Positions 1-8,558 of a stretch of DNA of 64,000 bases are shown here, one piece after another (within the stretch, counting starts at the first letter, position 1; each line of letters starts with the position of its first letter). Location of the stretch: assembly GCF_016427535.1 (NCBI RefSeq), contig NZ_JAELXV010000010.1:1-64000 (forward strand), in the 5' to 3' direction. This DNA comes from Hymenobacter sp. BT559 (GTDB lineage: Bacteria > Bacteroidota > Bacteroidia > Cytophagales > Hymenobacteraceae). A program made the position numbers and the translations under genes. Below the pieces are notes generated by a model. The model did not search any database and was not told where the DNA came from. It was given only the letters and a program-made list of their open reading frames with translations.

Positions 1-290
1 CGGGTGGACTGGTCATGGATGGGCGGGTCTAGTGCGGGTAGCTCCGCACTGGCGGCCACGTGGTGGACAAATTGCCACAGCTCCAGCGGGGCCAGCGCCA
101 CTTGGTCGCCCGTGAACCAGAGGTCGGGGCGAAATTCATCCAGGGCGCGGGCCAGGACAGGGGCCCGGGCGCGTTCCGGCAGGGTCGGAAAGTGGTGGAC
201 TAAGCGCGCTTGCAGGTAGTGCAGCACCTGGGCGCGTTGCGCAGCCGTCGCCTGCCGGTAGGGCAGGGGGGAGGCAGTGGGGGAAAGCAT
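1..290 (-). CDS. Hypothetical protein, 5' part only (runs off the left edge)
   Basis: An open minus-strand frame starts at the ATG at 290-288 (peptide MLSPTASPLPYRQ...) and stays open to base 1, giving 96 visible residues. Codon use is GC-rich at third positions, as in neighbouring genes, and the antisense frames look like shadows. No domain is recognised. The visible part is helical-looking with many His, Arg and Leu residues. It lies 84 bp downstream of another minus-strand gene and may be the third gene of a small operon. Function unknown; that it is a gene is moderately sure. Confidence 0.5.
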   Translation of the reverse strand, partial: MLSPTASPLPYRQATAAQRAQVLHYLQARLVHHFPTLPERARAPVLARALDEFRPDLWFTGDQVALAPLELWQFVHHVAASAELPALDPPIHDQST

Positions 291-374
291 AAATAGGAAG
301 TAGTAAAAGGACAGACGGGGGCCAGCCACTGGGGAGCCAGCCGCGGAGCAGTATTCGCTGAAGTAAGGGAGCCG

Positions 375-680
375 TTATGGCAGTACCGCGCCAGCGGCCG
401 GGGCAGGGCGCTCGCGCAGCCGCTCATCTGCCAACCAGGTAAGCAGGAGTTGCTGGGCTTCGGCTCGCAGGGCTTGGCGGCGCTCGCGCAGAACCTCCCG
501 GAGTGTGTCTGTAAAGGGGGCCCCCGTGGCGGAGGCGAGCATAATGGTCACCTGCCGGGTATGCGCGTGGAGCGTGACAGCAGTCAGTCCGGTGAGCTCC
601 AGCTGGGCGAGTTGGCGTAGTTGGCGCTTGGCCTGCTTCTGGGCGCGGCGTAGCAGCTGGAGGTCGCGACGGTAGCTCAT
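375..680 (-). CDS. Small hypothetical protein, 101 aa
   Basis: The start ATG (680-678) overlaps the stop of the upstream gene in an ATGA arrangement at 677-680, which points to translational coupling. The N-terminal third is strongly basic and helical (RRDLQLLRRAQKQAKRQLRQ), followed by a stretch that alternates like beta strands, then a second Arg-rich helix. No signal peptide or membrane segment is visible. I do not recognise a family. The coupling suggests that it works with, or binds, the product of the upstream gene. Confidence 0.55.
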   Translation of the reverse strand: MSYRRDLQLLRRAQKQAKRQLRQLAQLELTGLTAVTLHAHTRQVTIMLASATGAPFTDTLREVLRERRQALRAEAQQLLLTWLADERLRERPAPAAGAVLP

Positions 681-1135
681 CGTGCTCGCTGGCTAAGTAG
701 GTCGGCAACTGTTAGCGCGTCGGCCATTTGAAAGCTGGCGACAGCCCGGCGGTCGAACGTGCCGGCCCAGCGGTCGGACCTGTCGGGGAAGAAAGCACCG
801 GGTACCCAGGTTGGAGTGGGCTGGCACAGGCGGGAGCGGTGGCCACGGAAGCTGCCGGAACGCAACTCACGCAACGTGGTACCCGTGGCGAGGTCGCGGC
901 GCTGGCGGGCGGCTTCGGCTTGACGACGGGCGATTTCGGCTAGGACGTTTGCGCCCCAACGAGTTAGATGGGCGATATCGTTGCTTTCATGCACGAAATG
1001 GTTGGCCCGCAGTTGTTCCGCTTCGCTGAAAAGGGGGTGGCCGATGAGGGGCATTAGGACGTGCTGACGCAGCTCGCCCAGGGAGGGTTGGGGTACGCTA
1101 AAGAGCACACTCGTCCCAGTTACATGGTTCGCCAT
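677..1135 (-). CDS. Hypothetical protein, 152 aa
   Basis: The chosen start is the ATG at 1135 (MANHVTGTSVLF...). A GTG eleven codons upstream (1168) is in frame but would reach into the region ahead of the divergent gene. The protein is soluble, with a helical middle (LAEIARRQAEAARQRR) and an Arg/Pro-rich C-terminal half. No known domain is seen. It is the first gene of a probable three-gene minus-strand operon (677-1135, 375-680, 1-290), coupled to the second gene by a 4-bp overlap. Function unknown. Confidence 0.5.
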   Translation of the reverse strand: MANHVTGTSVLFSVPQPSLGELRQHVLMPLIGHPLFSEAEQLRANHFVHESNDIAHLTRWGANVLAEIARRQAEAARQRRDLATGTTLRELRSGSFRGHRSRLCQPTPTWVPGAFFPDRSDRWAGTFDRRAVASFQMADALTVADLLSQRAR

Positions 1136-1273
1136 GTATTTTTGGATTAGGGTTGACAAAAGACCCACCCGTAGTGCCTGCTCTTAACAGGTGCTATATC
1201 GGAGGCCATCTCTTGCTGGAGATGGCCTCTTTGGCTTACTTACAGATGGAGCTTCTAACTGAAGCGCTACAAA

Positions 1274-1360
1274 TGTACTACACAAATGCATTACAAAAAA
1301 AGCCAAATATTGTCATTTGTATCGCATTGCATTGCATAAGACTACCTTTGTACTACACAA
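1274..1360 (+). promoter_or_regulatory. Promoter with twin operator repeats ahead of the RHH gene
   Basis: A Bacteroidota-type -7 box TACCTTTG lies at 1343-1350, 21 bp before the ATG at 1372. The 12-mer TGTACTACACAA occurs twice in direct orientation, at 1274-1285 and 1349-1360. The second copy extends to TTGT-N5-ACAA, a small inverted repeat that covers the expected transcription start. Such a layout fits a repressor that binds as a dimer and shuts its own promoter. The obvious candidate is the ribbon-helix-helix protein encoded next; that link is inference. Confidence 0.55.
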
Positions 1361-1371
1361 TAGGACCACGA

Positions 1372-1536
1372 ATGAAAGCCAAGCCTGCTAAAGATGCGGC
1401 GCTAAACATGCGCTTACCAGCCGATTTGCTTGAAAAAGCGAAAACCCATGCTGAAAGCAAAGGCTTGAGTTTAGCAGCATTAGTCCGAATGCTACTTATT
1501 CAAGATATAGAAGCTAAAGCAACTCGTCAAACATGA
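1372..1536 (+). CDS. Ribbon-helix-helix (CopG/Arc-like) small DNA-binding protein, 54 aa
   Basis: An ATG at 1372 gives a 54-residue protein whose core has a short beta strand (LNMRLPADL, about residues 11-19), helix A (LEKAKTHAESKG) and helix B (SLAALVRMLL). This is the ribbon-helix-helix fold of Arc/MetJ/CopG repressors and of many antitoxins. The open frame runs further upstream, but those codons cross the promoter and repeats, so the late start is preferred. No toxin gene follows: the gene is closed at once by a perfect hairpin. It is probably a self-regulating repressor, or an orphan antitoxin-like protein. Confidence 0.65.
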   Translation: MKAKPAKDAALNMRLPADLLEKAKTHAESKGLSLAALVRMLLIQDIEAKATRQT

Positions 1537-1570
1537 GAAAGCCCAACCAATCGGTTGGGCTTTCTCATGT
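1531..1570 (+). terminator. Perfect hairpin terminator overlapping the stop codon
   Basis: Two perfectly complementary 18-base arms (1531-1548 and 1553-1570) enclose a 4-base loop; the stop codon at 1534-1536 lies inside the left arm. The upper stem is GC-rich, while the AT-rich foot (AGAAA/TTTCT) supplies the U-run-like part. It would work on either strand. Confidence 0.8.
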
Positions 1571-2020
1571 TTACAGAAGTAGTACGTTGATTATGGGGCC
1601 TTTATTGGACTAATTGCCGTTGGTAATCAAACGTTTATATCTCGTGCCAACCACCTGCTACAAGTGCAGGGTCGCGGCGATAGTTCAGCCTCACGCAAAC
1701 TGCCTAAACTCTCGAAGCTGCTACTATTACTAGCACTCCCAAAATGGTAGCTAATGAGGCGCCAAAAAACAGCGTTTCTGGGACTCTTAGAACCTTCCCT
1801 TCAGACCCCGTTATTCAGGCATTTCTTGGAGAAATCACCAACAAACTATTCAGTTACTTAAACAGGCCTTGTAAGTCAAGCACTTATGAGGCCTGTTTGT
1901 TTGCAGGTATACTATAGGGGCACTATTTGCTTCTTCAAGTAAGTGAAGCCGTCGCCATATCCTGCAAGTTTAACAGGCTAACAGCCCTGCGGTAAATGTA
2001 GTCATTGGGTGGGCTTGTCT
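1571..2020. other. Intergenic region with one hairpin, no supported gene
   Basis: No convincing gene lies in this 450-bp stretch. One plus-strand frame is open from about 1580 to 1750 but has no suitable start and no recognisable product; it could be a worn 3' end of an older gene. An inverted repeat at 1860-1898 (10-base arms AAACAGGCCT/AGGCCTGTTT with a further paired inner stem) sits downstream of the minus-strand kinase gene and could end its transcription. Confidence 0.5.
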
Positions 2021-5000
2021 TTACTCACGAAAAGTGACGGTGAAGGTTGTCCCGCCCCCTTCCTGGCTCTGCACCGTGATGGTGCCCCCGGCGTTTTCGA
2101 CTATGCGCTTGACCATATAGAGGCCCACCCCCGAACCTTCTACGTGGGTGTGCAGCCGCTGAAACAGGCCGAAGAGCTGTCGCTGTTGGGCCGCGCTCAG
2201 TCCCAGCCCGTTATCCCGCACCGTCAGCACCACGGCCCCCAGCTCGCGGGTAGCGCGCAGGGCAATGATGGGCACTCGGTCGGGAGCGCGGTATTTGACG
2301 GCATTGCTGAGCAGGTTGTACACCACCGAGCGTAGGTTTTTGGGGGCGAATAATACCTGAGTGTCGGGAGCAATGTCCACCGTGAGCTGCGCGTCGGCGG
2401 CCGTTAGTTGCGGCAGTAGGTCTAGGCGTACGTCGGCTACTACCGGCCCGAGGGGCACTTGCTCGGCCGGCAGGTTTTGGGCCTGCTGCAGGCGCGAAAT
2501 ATCGGTGAGTTGGTCAATGGTGAGCTTGAACCGCTCGATGGCCCCTTGCAGCAGCTGCAGCAGTTGGGCGGTTATTTCCTCGCTTTGCACCTGGGCAGGT
2601 AAAACATCATGCAGGGCCATAAGCAAGCCCTCAATGTTGGTGATGGGCGCTTTGAGGTCGTGCGAGGCCGTGTACACGAAGGTATCCAGGTCCACGTTGG
2701 TGCGCGTCAGGTGGACGTTGCTTTGGTGCAGTTCTTCGTTGGTCAGCTGCAGCGTGTGGTTGAGGGCCGCTAGCTCCTGGTTCAGCTCCTGCACTTGCTG
2801 GCGGGCGAGCACCTGCTCGGTGACCTCGGTGCCCACGGCAATCAGCCCCCAGGTGGTGCCGTGCTCGTCGTAGAGCGGATGGAAGCCGAAGTTGACGTAG
2901 GCCTGCGGGGGCAGGTCCAGGTGAGCCCGGTCGAGCATAATGGGGGCTTCGCGGACAAAAAATGGCTCGCCGGTGCGCAGCACGCCCGCCAGGATTTCCT
3001 CAAAGCCCTGCCCCGCCGTGTCGGGCACCGCTTCGAAGTAGGGTCGCCCCAGGGTCTGTGCCGCATTACGGCCCCAAATCAAGCCTACTGCCTGATTGGC
3101 CAGCTCGACTACCAGGCTAGGGCCGCGCAGGATGGCAATGGCCACGGGGGCCTGCTCGAAGATGCGGCGTAGCTCGCCCTGCTGGGCTTCGCGCTGTTGG
3201 CGGGCCAGGGTCTGCGCGGTGGCGTCGGTAGCAAACACCGACACGCCCACCGTTTGGTTGTTTTCGCGGTAGGGCTGGTACGTGAAGTTGAAATAACGGG
3301 TCTGGGGCGGTTGCCCGGCCTCCAGATTTAGCAGCACGGGCTCTTCCTGGCCTACGAAGGTTTCGCCCGACTGGTACACCCAGTCAAGGCGCGCCAGCGC
3401 CCCGCTGGCCTCGGCCAATGGGTGCACCTCAGCCAAGCGGTGGCCCCGTAATTCTTGCCCCGGAAAAAACTGCTGGTAGGCCGGGTTGACGTACTCAATG
3501 CGGTGCTCCGGCTCGCGCAGCAGCATGATGGCGGCCGGTGCTTGCTCGAAGGTTTGGAATAGGTCCTCGCGCTCTTGGGCTCGGCGCTGGGCGGCCGTCA
3601 GCAGGGCGGCTTGCATGGCTTCGGCCTGCTGGCGGGCTTGCACTTGCTCGGTCACGTCGTACACGAAGGTGGCTACGCCGGCTACGCGCCCCTGCTCGCG
3701 GTAGGGCTGGTAGGCAAGGGTTATAAAGCGCGGGCTGCCCGGCTGTAAGTTGGCCAGAGGCATTTCAGGTACCACCTGCATTTCGCCGGTGCGGTACACG
3801 CCATCCAGCAGGTCCACCAGGCCAGCCAGCTTCACCCGCGGGTACACTTCAGCAATGGAGTGGCCCTGGATAGGCCCGGCCCACTCCTCGGGCGGAAACA
3901 GCTCGGCAAAGGCGGGGTTGAAGTAGTCGATGCGGTGGTCGGGCTCGCGCAGCAGCACGATGGCCGCCGGCATTTGCTCGAAGAGCTGGTACACGTTCTG
4001 CCGCTCCTGCACCTGGCGCTGGGCCACGGCCAGCATAGCAGTTTGCAGGGTGTCGGCCTGGCGGCGGGCCAGCACCTTTTCCGTCTCGTCCACGGCAAAG
4101 GTCAGGATGCCCGTAATCTCGCCCTGCTCGTTGCGCAGGGGGTGGTAGCTGAAATCGACGTAGAGCGTCTGCGCCTGCTGGGTGGCCGCGTCGTGCAGCT
4201 GCACCGGAATCTCGCGGCCTAGGTAGGGCTTGCCGGTGCGGTACACGCGGTCGAGCAGGTCGATAAAGCCCTGGGCCACCAGCTCGGGCTGGGCCTCAGC
4301 CGTGGGTTGCCCTAGGGCGGCCCGATTGCCTACGAGGGTGCGGTAAATGTCGTTGGCAAAGGCAAAGCGGTGCTCGGGGCCCTCCAGCGTAGCAATGGCG
4401 GCGGGCACTTGCGCTAAGATTTGCCGCAGCTGCTGCCGCTGCCCGGCCAGCGCCTGGGTGCGCTGCTGCACGCGGGTTTCCAGTTCCTGGTTGAGCTGCT
4501 CGACCTGGCGGCGGGCCAGCACCTGCGCCGTGACGTCGTAGGAGAAATCCAGGATGCCGTAAATATGCCCTTCGGCATCGCGCAGCGGATGGTACGAGGT
4601 ATTGACGAACAGCGGACTAGCGTTGCCCGGCTGGTGCGGGGCGAGCTGCACTTCTACCTCGTAGGCCTGGATTACTTCGCCCGTGGTATACACCCGGTCG
4701 AACAGGGCAAAGAGGGCCTCGCCCACGGCCCCGGCAGAGGCCTCGCGCACGGGGCGGCCGAGCACGGCGGCGGCTGGCACGAAGCTTTCAAAGCGTGGAT
4801 TCACGAAAGTGAACACGTGGTCGGGCCCGGTATAGGTGGCCACCTGGGCCGGCAGCTGCTGCAGCACCTCGTAGAAGCGCTGCCATTGCGCCTCGGCTTC
4901 GGCCCGCGCGGCGCGCTCGCGGGCCTGGCTCTCGCGCAGGGCCTGCTCGACCTCGTGGTGCTCCTGCTCGGTCGAGGCGGTGAAGCTCACCAGCAGCAGC

Positions 5001-5338
5001 TCGCCCACGCGCTGGGCCGCGAGGCGGAAGTAGGCATCGTAGGCGCCGGGCTGGTGGTAGTTGGCGGCCAGGTGGCGCGGCTCGCCGCCGGCCAGGTACG
5101 CCGCGCAGTGAAAGGAAAAGCCGGCCTCGGGCTCGGTAAACTGCTGGCGGTACGTAACGGTGGGCTGGGCCGGCAAGCCGAGCAGGCGCTGGGCGGCGGG
5201 GTTGAGGTAGGCAAAGGAAAAATCTACCAGCTGCCCGGTGGCATCCAGCACGGGCAAGTAGCCTACTACGCCACTCACGGAGAGGTCCAGCAGGGCAGGC
5301 AGCAGCAGCTTGGCCGACGCTAGTGAAGAGAGGGGCAT
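2021..5338 (-). CDS. Multi-PAS sensor histidine kinase, 1105 aa
   Basis: A soluble kinase with six PAS-like sensor domains in a row (about residues 10-125, 150-285, 315-435, 450-570, 580-705 and 715-850), each with a GP/EP-x-H-x(4)-F/Y-N-P-type core, joined by coiled-coil linkers (RQQVEQLNQELETRVQQRTQ). The HisKA helix carries the phospho-acceptor His893 in SHDLKAPITN. The HATPase_c domain (about 995-1105) has an N box (NLLSNAVKY), a G1 box (DNGLGLS) and a G2 box (GSGVGLYMVKR). No signal peptide or membrane helix is visible, so it should sense an internal ligand, redox state or light. Last in a minus-strand row, 78 bp after a lone receiver protein that is a likely partner. Confidence 0.92.
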   Translation of the reverse strand: MPLSSLASAKLLLPALLDLSVSGVVGYLPVLDATGQLVDFSFAYLNPAAQRLLGLPAQPTVTYRQQFTEPEAGFSFHCAAYLAGGEPRHLAANYHQPGAYDAYFRLAAQRVGELLLVSFTASTEQEHHEVEQALRESQARERAARAEAEAQWQRFYEVLQQLPAQVATYTGPDHVFTFVNPRFESFVPAAAVLGRPVREASAGAVGEALFALFDRVYTTGEVIQAYEVEVQLAPHQPGNASPLFVNTSYHPLRDAEGHIYGILDFSYDVTAQVLARRQVEQLNQELETRVQQRTQALAGQRQQLRQILAQVPAAIATLEGPEHRFAFANDIYRTLVGNRAALGQPTAEAQPELVAQGFIDLLDRVYRTGKPYLGREIPVQLHDAATQQAQTLYVDFSYHPLRNEQGEITGILTFAVDETEKVLARRQADTLQTAMLAVAQRQVQERQNVYQLFEQMPAAIVLLREPDHRIDYFNPAFAELFPPEEWAGPIQGHSIAEVYPRVKLAGLVDLLDGVYRTGEMQVVPEMPLANLQPGSPRFITLAYQPYREQGRVAGVATFVYDVTEQVQARQQAEAMQAALLTAAQRRAQEREDLFQTFEQAPAAIMLLREPEHRIEYVNPAYQQFFPGQELRGHRLAEVHPLAEASGALARLDWVYQSGETFVGQEEPVLLNLEAGQPPQTRYFNFTYQPYRENNQTVGVSVFATDATAQTLARQQREAQQGELRRIFEQAPVAIAILRGPSLVVELANQAVGLIWGRNAAQTLGRPYFEAVPDTAGQGFEEILAGVLRTGEPFFVREAPIMLDRAHLDLPPQAYVNFGFHPLYDEHGTTWGLIAVGTEVTEQVLARQQVQELNQELAALNHTLQLTNEELHQSNVHLTRTNVDLDTFVYTASHDLKAPITNIEGLLMALHDVLPAQVQSEEITAQLLQLLQGAIERFKLTIDQLTDISRLQQAQNLPAEQVPLGPVVADVRLDLLPQLTAADAQLTVDIAPDTQVLFAPKNLRSVVYNLLSNAVKYRAPDRVPIIALRATRELGAVVLTVRDNGLGLSAAQQRQLFGLFQRLHTHVEGSGVGLYMVKRIVENAGGTITVQSQEGGGTTFTVTFRE

Positions 5339-5416
5339 AAAGCAGGGATGTTTTACTGGGGAGGTATTCAGCAGGTTGGACCCCTAGGCTTACCGCCGGG
5401 AGAGTGCCACGATTGT

Positions 5417-5845
5417 TTAGTTGGCCGCGAAGTGCTCGGCCAGCAGCGTCGTCACTTTCTCTCTGGTGAGGGGCTTGTTGAGAAAGCCGGTAATGGGCAG
5501 CTGCTCCACGCGGGCCTGGTCGAGCGGGTTGAGGGAGGTAGTGAGCATGGCCACCACGGTGTGCTGCCGCCGCTCGGGCGGGAGGGTGAAGTAGGCCTCC
5601 AAAAACGCCAGCCCGTTCATGATGGGCATGTTCATATCGAGCAAAATCAGCTCGGGGCAGCCCGGCCCGTCGGGAAGCAGGCAGCGCTCTTGTAAAATGC
5701 GCAGGGCTTCGGCCCCGTTTTCGGCTACGAGCACCTCCTTGGTTACCCGCATGGTGGTAAGCAGGAGTAGCTTATTAAGAAAATTGGTCGTGGTGTCGTC
5801 GTCCACGAGCAGCACGCCGTTGAGGATAGGAGTATTCAAAATCAA
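5417..5845 (-). CDS. Single-domain CheY-like response regulator, 142 aa
   Basis: This is a stand-alone receiver domain: the acidic triad DDD at 15-17, phospho-acceptor Asp70 in ILLDMNMP, Thr102 and Lys124 (FLNKP) are all present. There is no output domain, so it acts by protein contact or as a phosphate shuttle. No ATG precedes the core; the start is TTG at 5845 (or TTG at 5839), only 5 bp from the end of the upstream kinase gene. It lies between two multi-PAS kinase genes on the same strand and probably serves one or both. Confidence 0.9.
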   Translation of the reverse strand: MILNTPILNGVLLVDDDTTTNFLNKLLLLTTMRVTKEVLVAENGAEALRILQERCLLPDGPGCPELILLDMNMPIMNGLAFLEAYFTLPPERRQHTVVAMLTTSLNPLDQARVEQLPITGFLNKPLTREKVTTLLAEHFAAN

Positions 5846-5849
5846 GGAA

Positions 5850-8300
5850 TTAACTAGGAAACGTAACGGTAAAGGTGGCGCCCTCGCCGAGTTGGCTGGC
5901 TACCGCAATGCGGGCCCCGGCATTCTCAATCAGGCGCTTAATCATGTAGAGGCCCACGCCCGTGCCTTCCACGTGGGTGTGCAGCCGCTGGAAAGCCTGA
6001 AACAGCCGTTCCTGCTGGCTGGCGCTCATGCCCAGGCCGTTGTCCTGCACCGTGAGCACTACGGCGGCGGGCTGGCGCTCGGCCCGCACCGTTACCTGGG
6101 CCGGGCGGGCGGGGTCGTGGTACTTGAGGGCGTTGCTAAGCAGGTTGTAGACGATGGAGCGCAAATTGGCCGGGGCGAAGTGCAGGCCCAGCCCATCGGC
6201 AATGGCCACGTGCACCTGGGCCTGCGCCGCCGTCACCTCGGCCGCCAGGTCGGCCAGCACGGCGGCTACCAGCGGCCCTAGGGGCACTAGCTGCGCGGGG
6301 CCGGCCGGCGTCTGCTGCAAGCGAATCAACTCGGTGAGCTGCTCGATGGTGAGGCGGAAGCGGGCCACGGTGCCATCGAGCAGGTCTAGTAGCGGAGCCA
6401 CCAGCGACTGCTGCTGCACCTCCACGGGTAGCGTGTCGCGTAGCACGACCAGCAAGCCCTCCAGGTTAGTAATCGGCGACTTGAGGTCGTGCGAAGCCGT
6501 GTAGACAAAGGTGTCCAGATCGGCGTTGGTGCGGCGCAGCTGCTGGTTGGTTTGCTGCAAAGCCTGGTTGGCGCCGGTCAATTCTTCATTGAGTGCCTGC
6601 ACCTGCTGGCGGGCACTGACTTGCTCGGTCACGTCCACGGCCACGCAGGCGATGGCCGCCACCACGTCCTGCTCATCAAGCAGCGGCTGGTACACGAAGG
6701 TGTAGTAGCCGGGCTGGCCGGGTTGGTGGTAGGCCAGGCGGGCGGGCCGCTCCTGCTGGGAGTAGGGCTGCCCGGTGTGCCATACCTGGTCGAGCAGCTC
6801 GGCAATGCCCTGCCCTTGCAGCTCAGGCACGGCTTCCAGGTAGGGTCGGCCCAGCAGCTCGGTTGGCGCGTGGCCCAGGATGCGAGCCATCAGCGGGTTC
6901 ACTACTTCCAGCACATAGTCAGGGCCCCGTACCACGAACAGGGCCGTGGGCGACTGCTCGAACACGCTTTGCAGCAACTGGCGCTGGGCCTCGCGCTCCT
7001 GGCGGGCCAGTACCTGCTCGGTCACCTCCACCCCGAAGGCGAGCACGCCCCTAGGCTCGCCCTGGGCGTTGCGCAGTGGGGCGTAGGTGAGGTCGTAGTA
7101 GCCGAGCTGCTGCTGCCCCACCGACTGCGTGCGCCAAAGCGGGGTAGTGGGGCTGACCACCGGCGGCCCGCCGGCCCCGATGCGCCCGAGCATCTCGCCA
7201 AAGCCTTGAGCCACGGCATCGGGCTGCACCTCGGCTAGGGGGCGGCCTAGGGCGGGCTGGCCCCCCAGCAGGCGCTGGTAGTTGTGGTTGAGGAACGAAA
7301 AGCGTAGCTCCGGTCCGCTAAGCGTGGCAATGTAGGCGGGCGTCTGGCCCAAAATCTGATTGAGCAGCGCTTGCTGCTCGCCCAGCTCGCGGGTGCGCGC
7401 TCGCACGCGGGCTTCCAGCTCGGCATTGAGCTGCTCGACCTGCCGCCGCGCTAGCACGCTCGCGCTCACCTCGGTAGCTACCATCGTAATGCCGGTGATG
7501 CGCCCGTCAGTTTCGCGCAGCGGGTGGTACACGAAGTCCCAGTACACGGTGTCGCGCCGGCCCTCGCGGTCGATAATGGAAGGCAGCTCGTGGGCCACGT
7601 AGGGCTCGCCGGTGGCTAGCACGCCATCCAATAATTCCTCGAAGCCCTGGCCGGCCGCCTCGGGCAGCAGCTCGAAGAGCAGCGTGCCCACGGCTTGCGC
7701 CGGAGTGCGGCCCCAGAGGGCGCACACGGCCGGGTTGGCCATTTCAATCACGTAGCGCGGGCCGCGAAAGGTGGCAATGCCCACCGGGGCCTGCTCAAAC
7801 AAGTCGGCCAGTTGCCGGCGCTGGGCTTCCTGCTGGCGGCGGGCGCGCACCTGCTCCGTCACGTCGGTGGCGAAGGCGCTGATGCCCACCACCGTCCCCT
7901 GCTCGCGGATAGCCTGGTAAGTAAAGGTGAAGAACCGCTCCTCGGCCGGCTGGTCGGCGGTGGCCGCCAGCGCCACGGACTGCTCGGTGCCGTGGTAGGT
8001 AGTGCCGGTCTGGTACACGCCATCGAGCAGGGCCAGAATGCCCGTGGACACCAGCTCAGGCAGGGCCTCGGTCACCGGTAGGCCCAGCAGCTGGCGGCCC
8101 GGCAGCAGCCGCTGGTAGGCAGCGTTCAGGTATTCATAGTGGTGGGCGGGGCCGCGCAGCACGCACACGGCCGCCGGTGTGTCGTCGTAGAAGCGGTAGA
8201 GGGTCTGACGCTGGGCCAGCAGGCGCTGGGCATCAGCCAAGGCGGCAGCTGGAGAAATAGCCGACAAATCGGCCGAAAAAGAATCGGCGGGAGAAGCCAT
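5850..8300 (-). CDS. Multi-PAS sensor histidine kinase, 816 aa
   Basis: Four PAS-like domains (about residues 25-150, 165-290, 305-425 and 435-555) precede a HisKA helix with His604 (SHDLKSPITN) and an HATPase_c domain (about 700-816; N box NLLSNALKY, G1 DNGLGMS, G2 GTGVGLYMIKR). It is clearly a paralogue of the kinases on either side; the catalytic ends are nearly alike while the number of PAS units differs. No membrane segments are seen. The start is the ATG at 8300, and the stop lies 5 bp before the lone receiver gene, so the two are almost certainly co-transcribed. Confidence 0.92.
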   Translation of the reverse strand: MASPADSFSADLSAISPAAALADAQRLLAQRQTLYRFYDDTPAAVCVLRGPAHHYEYLNAAYQRLLPGRQLLGLPVTEALPELVSTGILALLDGVYQTGTTYHGTEQSVALAATADQPAEERFFTFTYQAIREQGTVVGISAFATDVTEQVRARRQQEAQRRQLADLFEQAPVGIATFRGPRYVIEMANPAVCALWGRTPAQAVGTLLFELLPEAAGQGFEELLDGVLATGEPYVAHELPSIIDREGRRDTVYWDFVYHPLRETDGRITGITMVATEVSASVLARRQVEQLNAELEARVRARTRELGEQQALLNQILGQTPAYIATLSGPELRFSFLNHNYQRLLGGQPALGRPLAEVQPDAVAQGFGEMLGRIGAGGPPVVSPTTPLWRTQSVGQQQLGYYDLTYAPLRNAQGEPRGVLAFGVEVTEQVLARQEREAQRQLLQSVFEQSPTALFVVRGPDYVLEVVNPLMARILGHAPTELLGRPYLEAVPELQGQGIAELLDQVWHTGQPYSQQERPARLAYHQPGQPGYYTFVYQPLLDEQDVVAAIACVAVDVTEQVSARQQVQALNEELTGANQALQQTNQQLRRTNADLDTFVYTASHDLKSPITNLEGLLVVLRDTLPVEVQQQSLVAPLLDLLDGTVARFRLTIEQLTELIRLQQTPAGPAQLVPLGPLVAAVLADLAAEVTAAQAQVHVAIADGLGLHFAPANLRSIVYNLLSNALKYHDPARPAQVTVRAERQPAAVVLTVQDNGLGMSASQQERLFQAFQRLHTHVEGTGVGLYMIKRLIENAGARIAVASQLGEGATFTVTFPS

Positions 8301-8558
8301 TGCGACACCGGGGGAAAGCCCTGAACGACAGATAAACCATCGCTGCTGACCGCGTTGCAGGAACGAGGACAGCGAGCAGCCGGTGCGTGGCGCGTAGGAT
8401 AAAAAACTAATTGGGTAGGACTAGCCAAAGATAGGGGCTGCCCGCCCCGCTAGCCCATCGGGAGTCAGAAAAGTTCCTGGGCTAAGTTGCCCCCTGCGCC
8501 GGCTGCCTACCGGCCAACTCGTTCTTGAAGTTTGACCTAGGGCACACCGGCCGCCGGC

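Noticed and set aside
1580-1750. Open plus-strand stretch as a transposase fragment
   Set aside because: No motif of any transposase family could be identified; left as unassigned intergenic sequence.
4421-5323. 300-codon plus-strand frame antisense to the six-PAS kinase
   Set aside because: It mirrors the GC-rich codons of the kinase gene, has no recognisable domain and no start context; the kinase on the other strand is certain.
6489-7238. 249-codon plus-strand frame antisense to the second kinase
   Set aside because: Shadow of a real gene with biased third positions; low-complexity Leu/Gly/Arg product.
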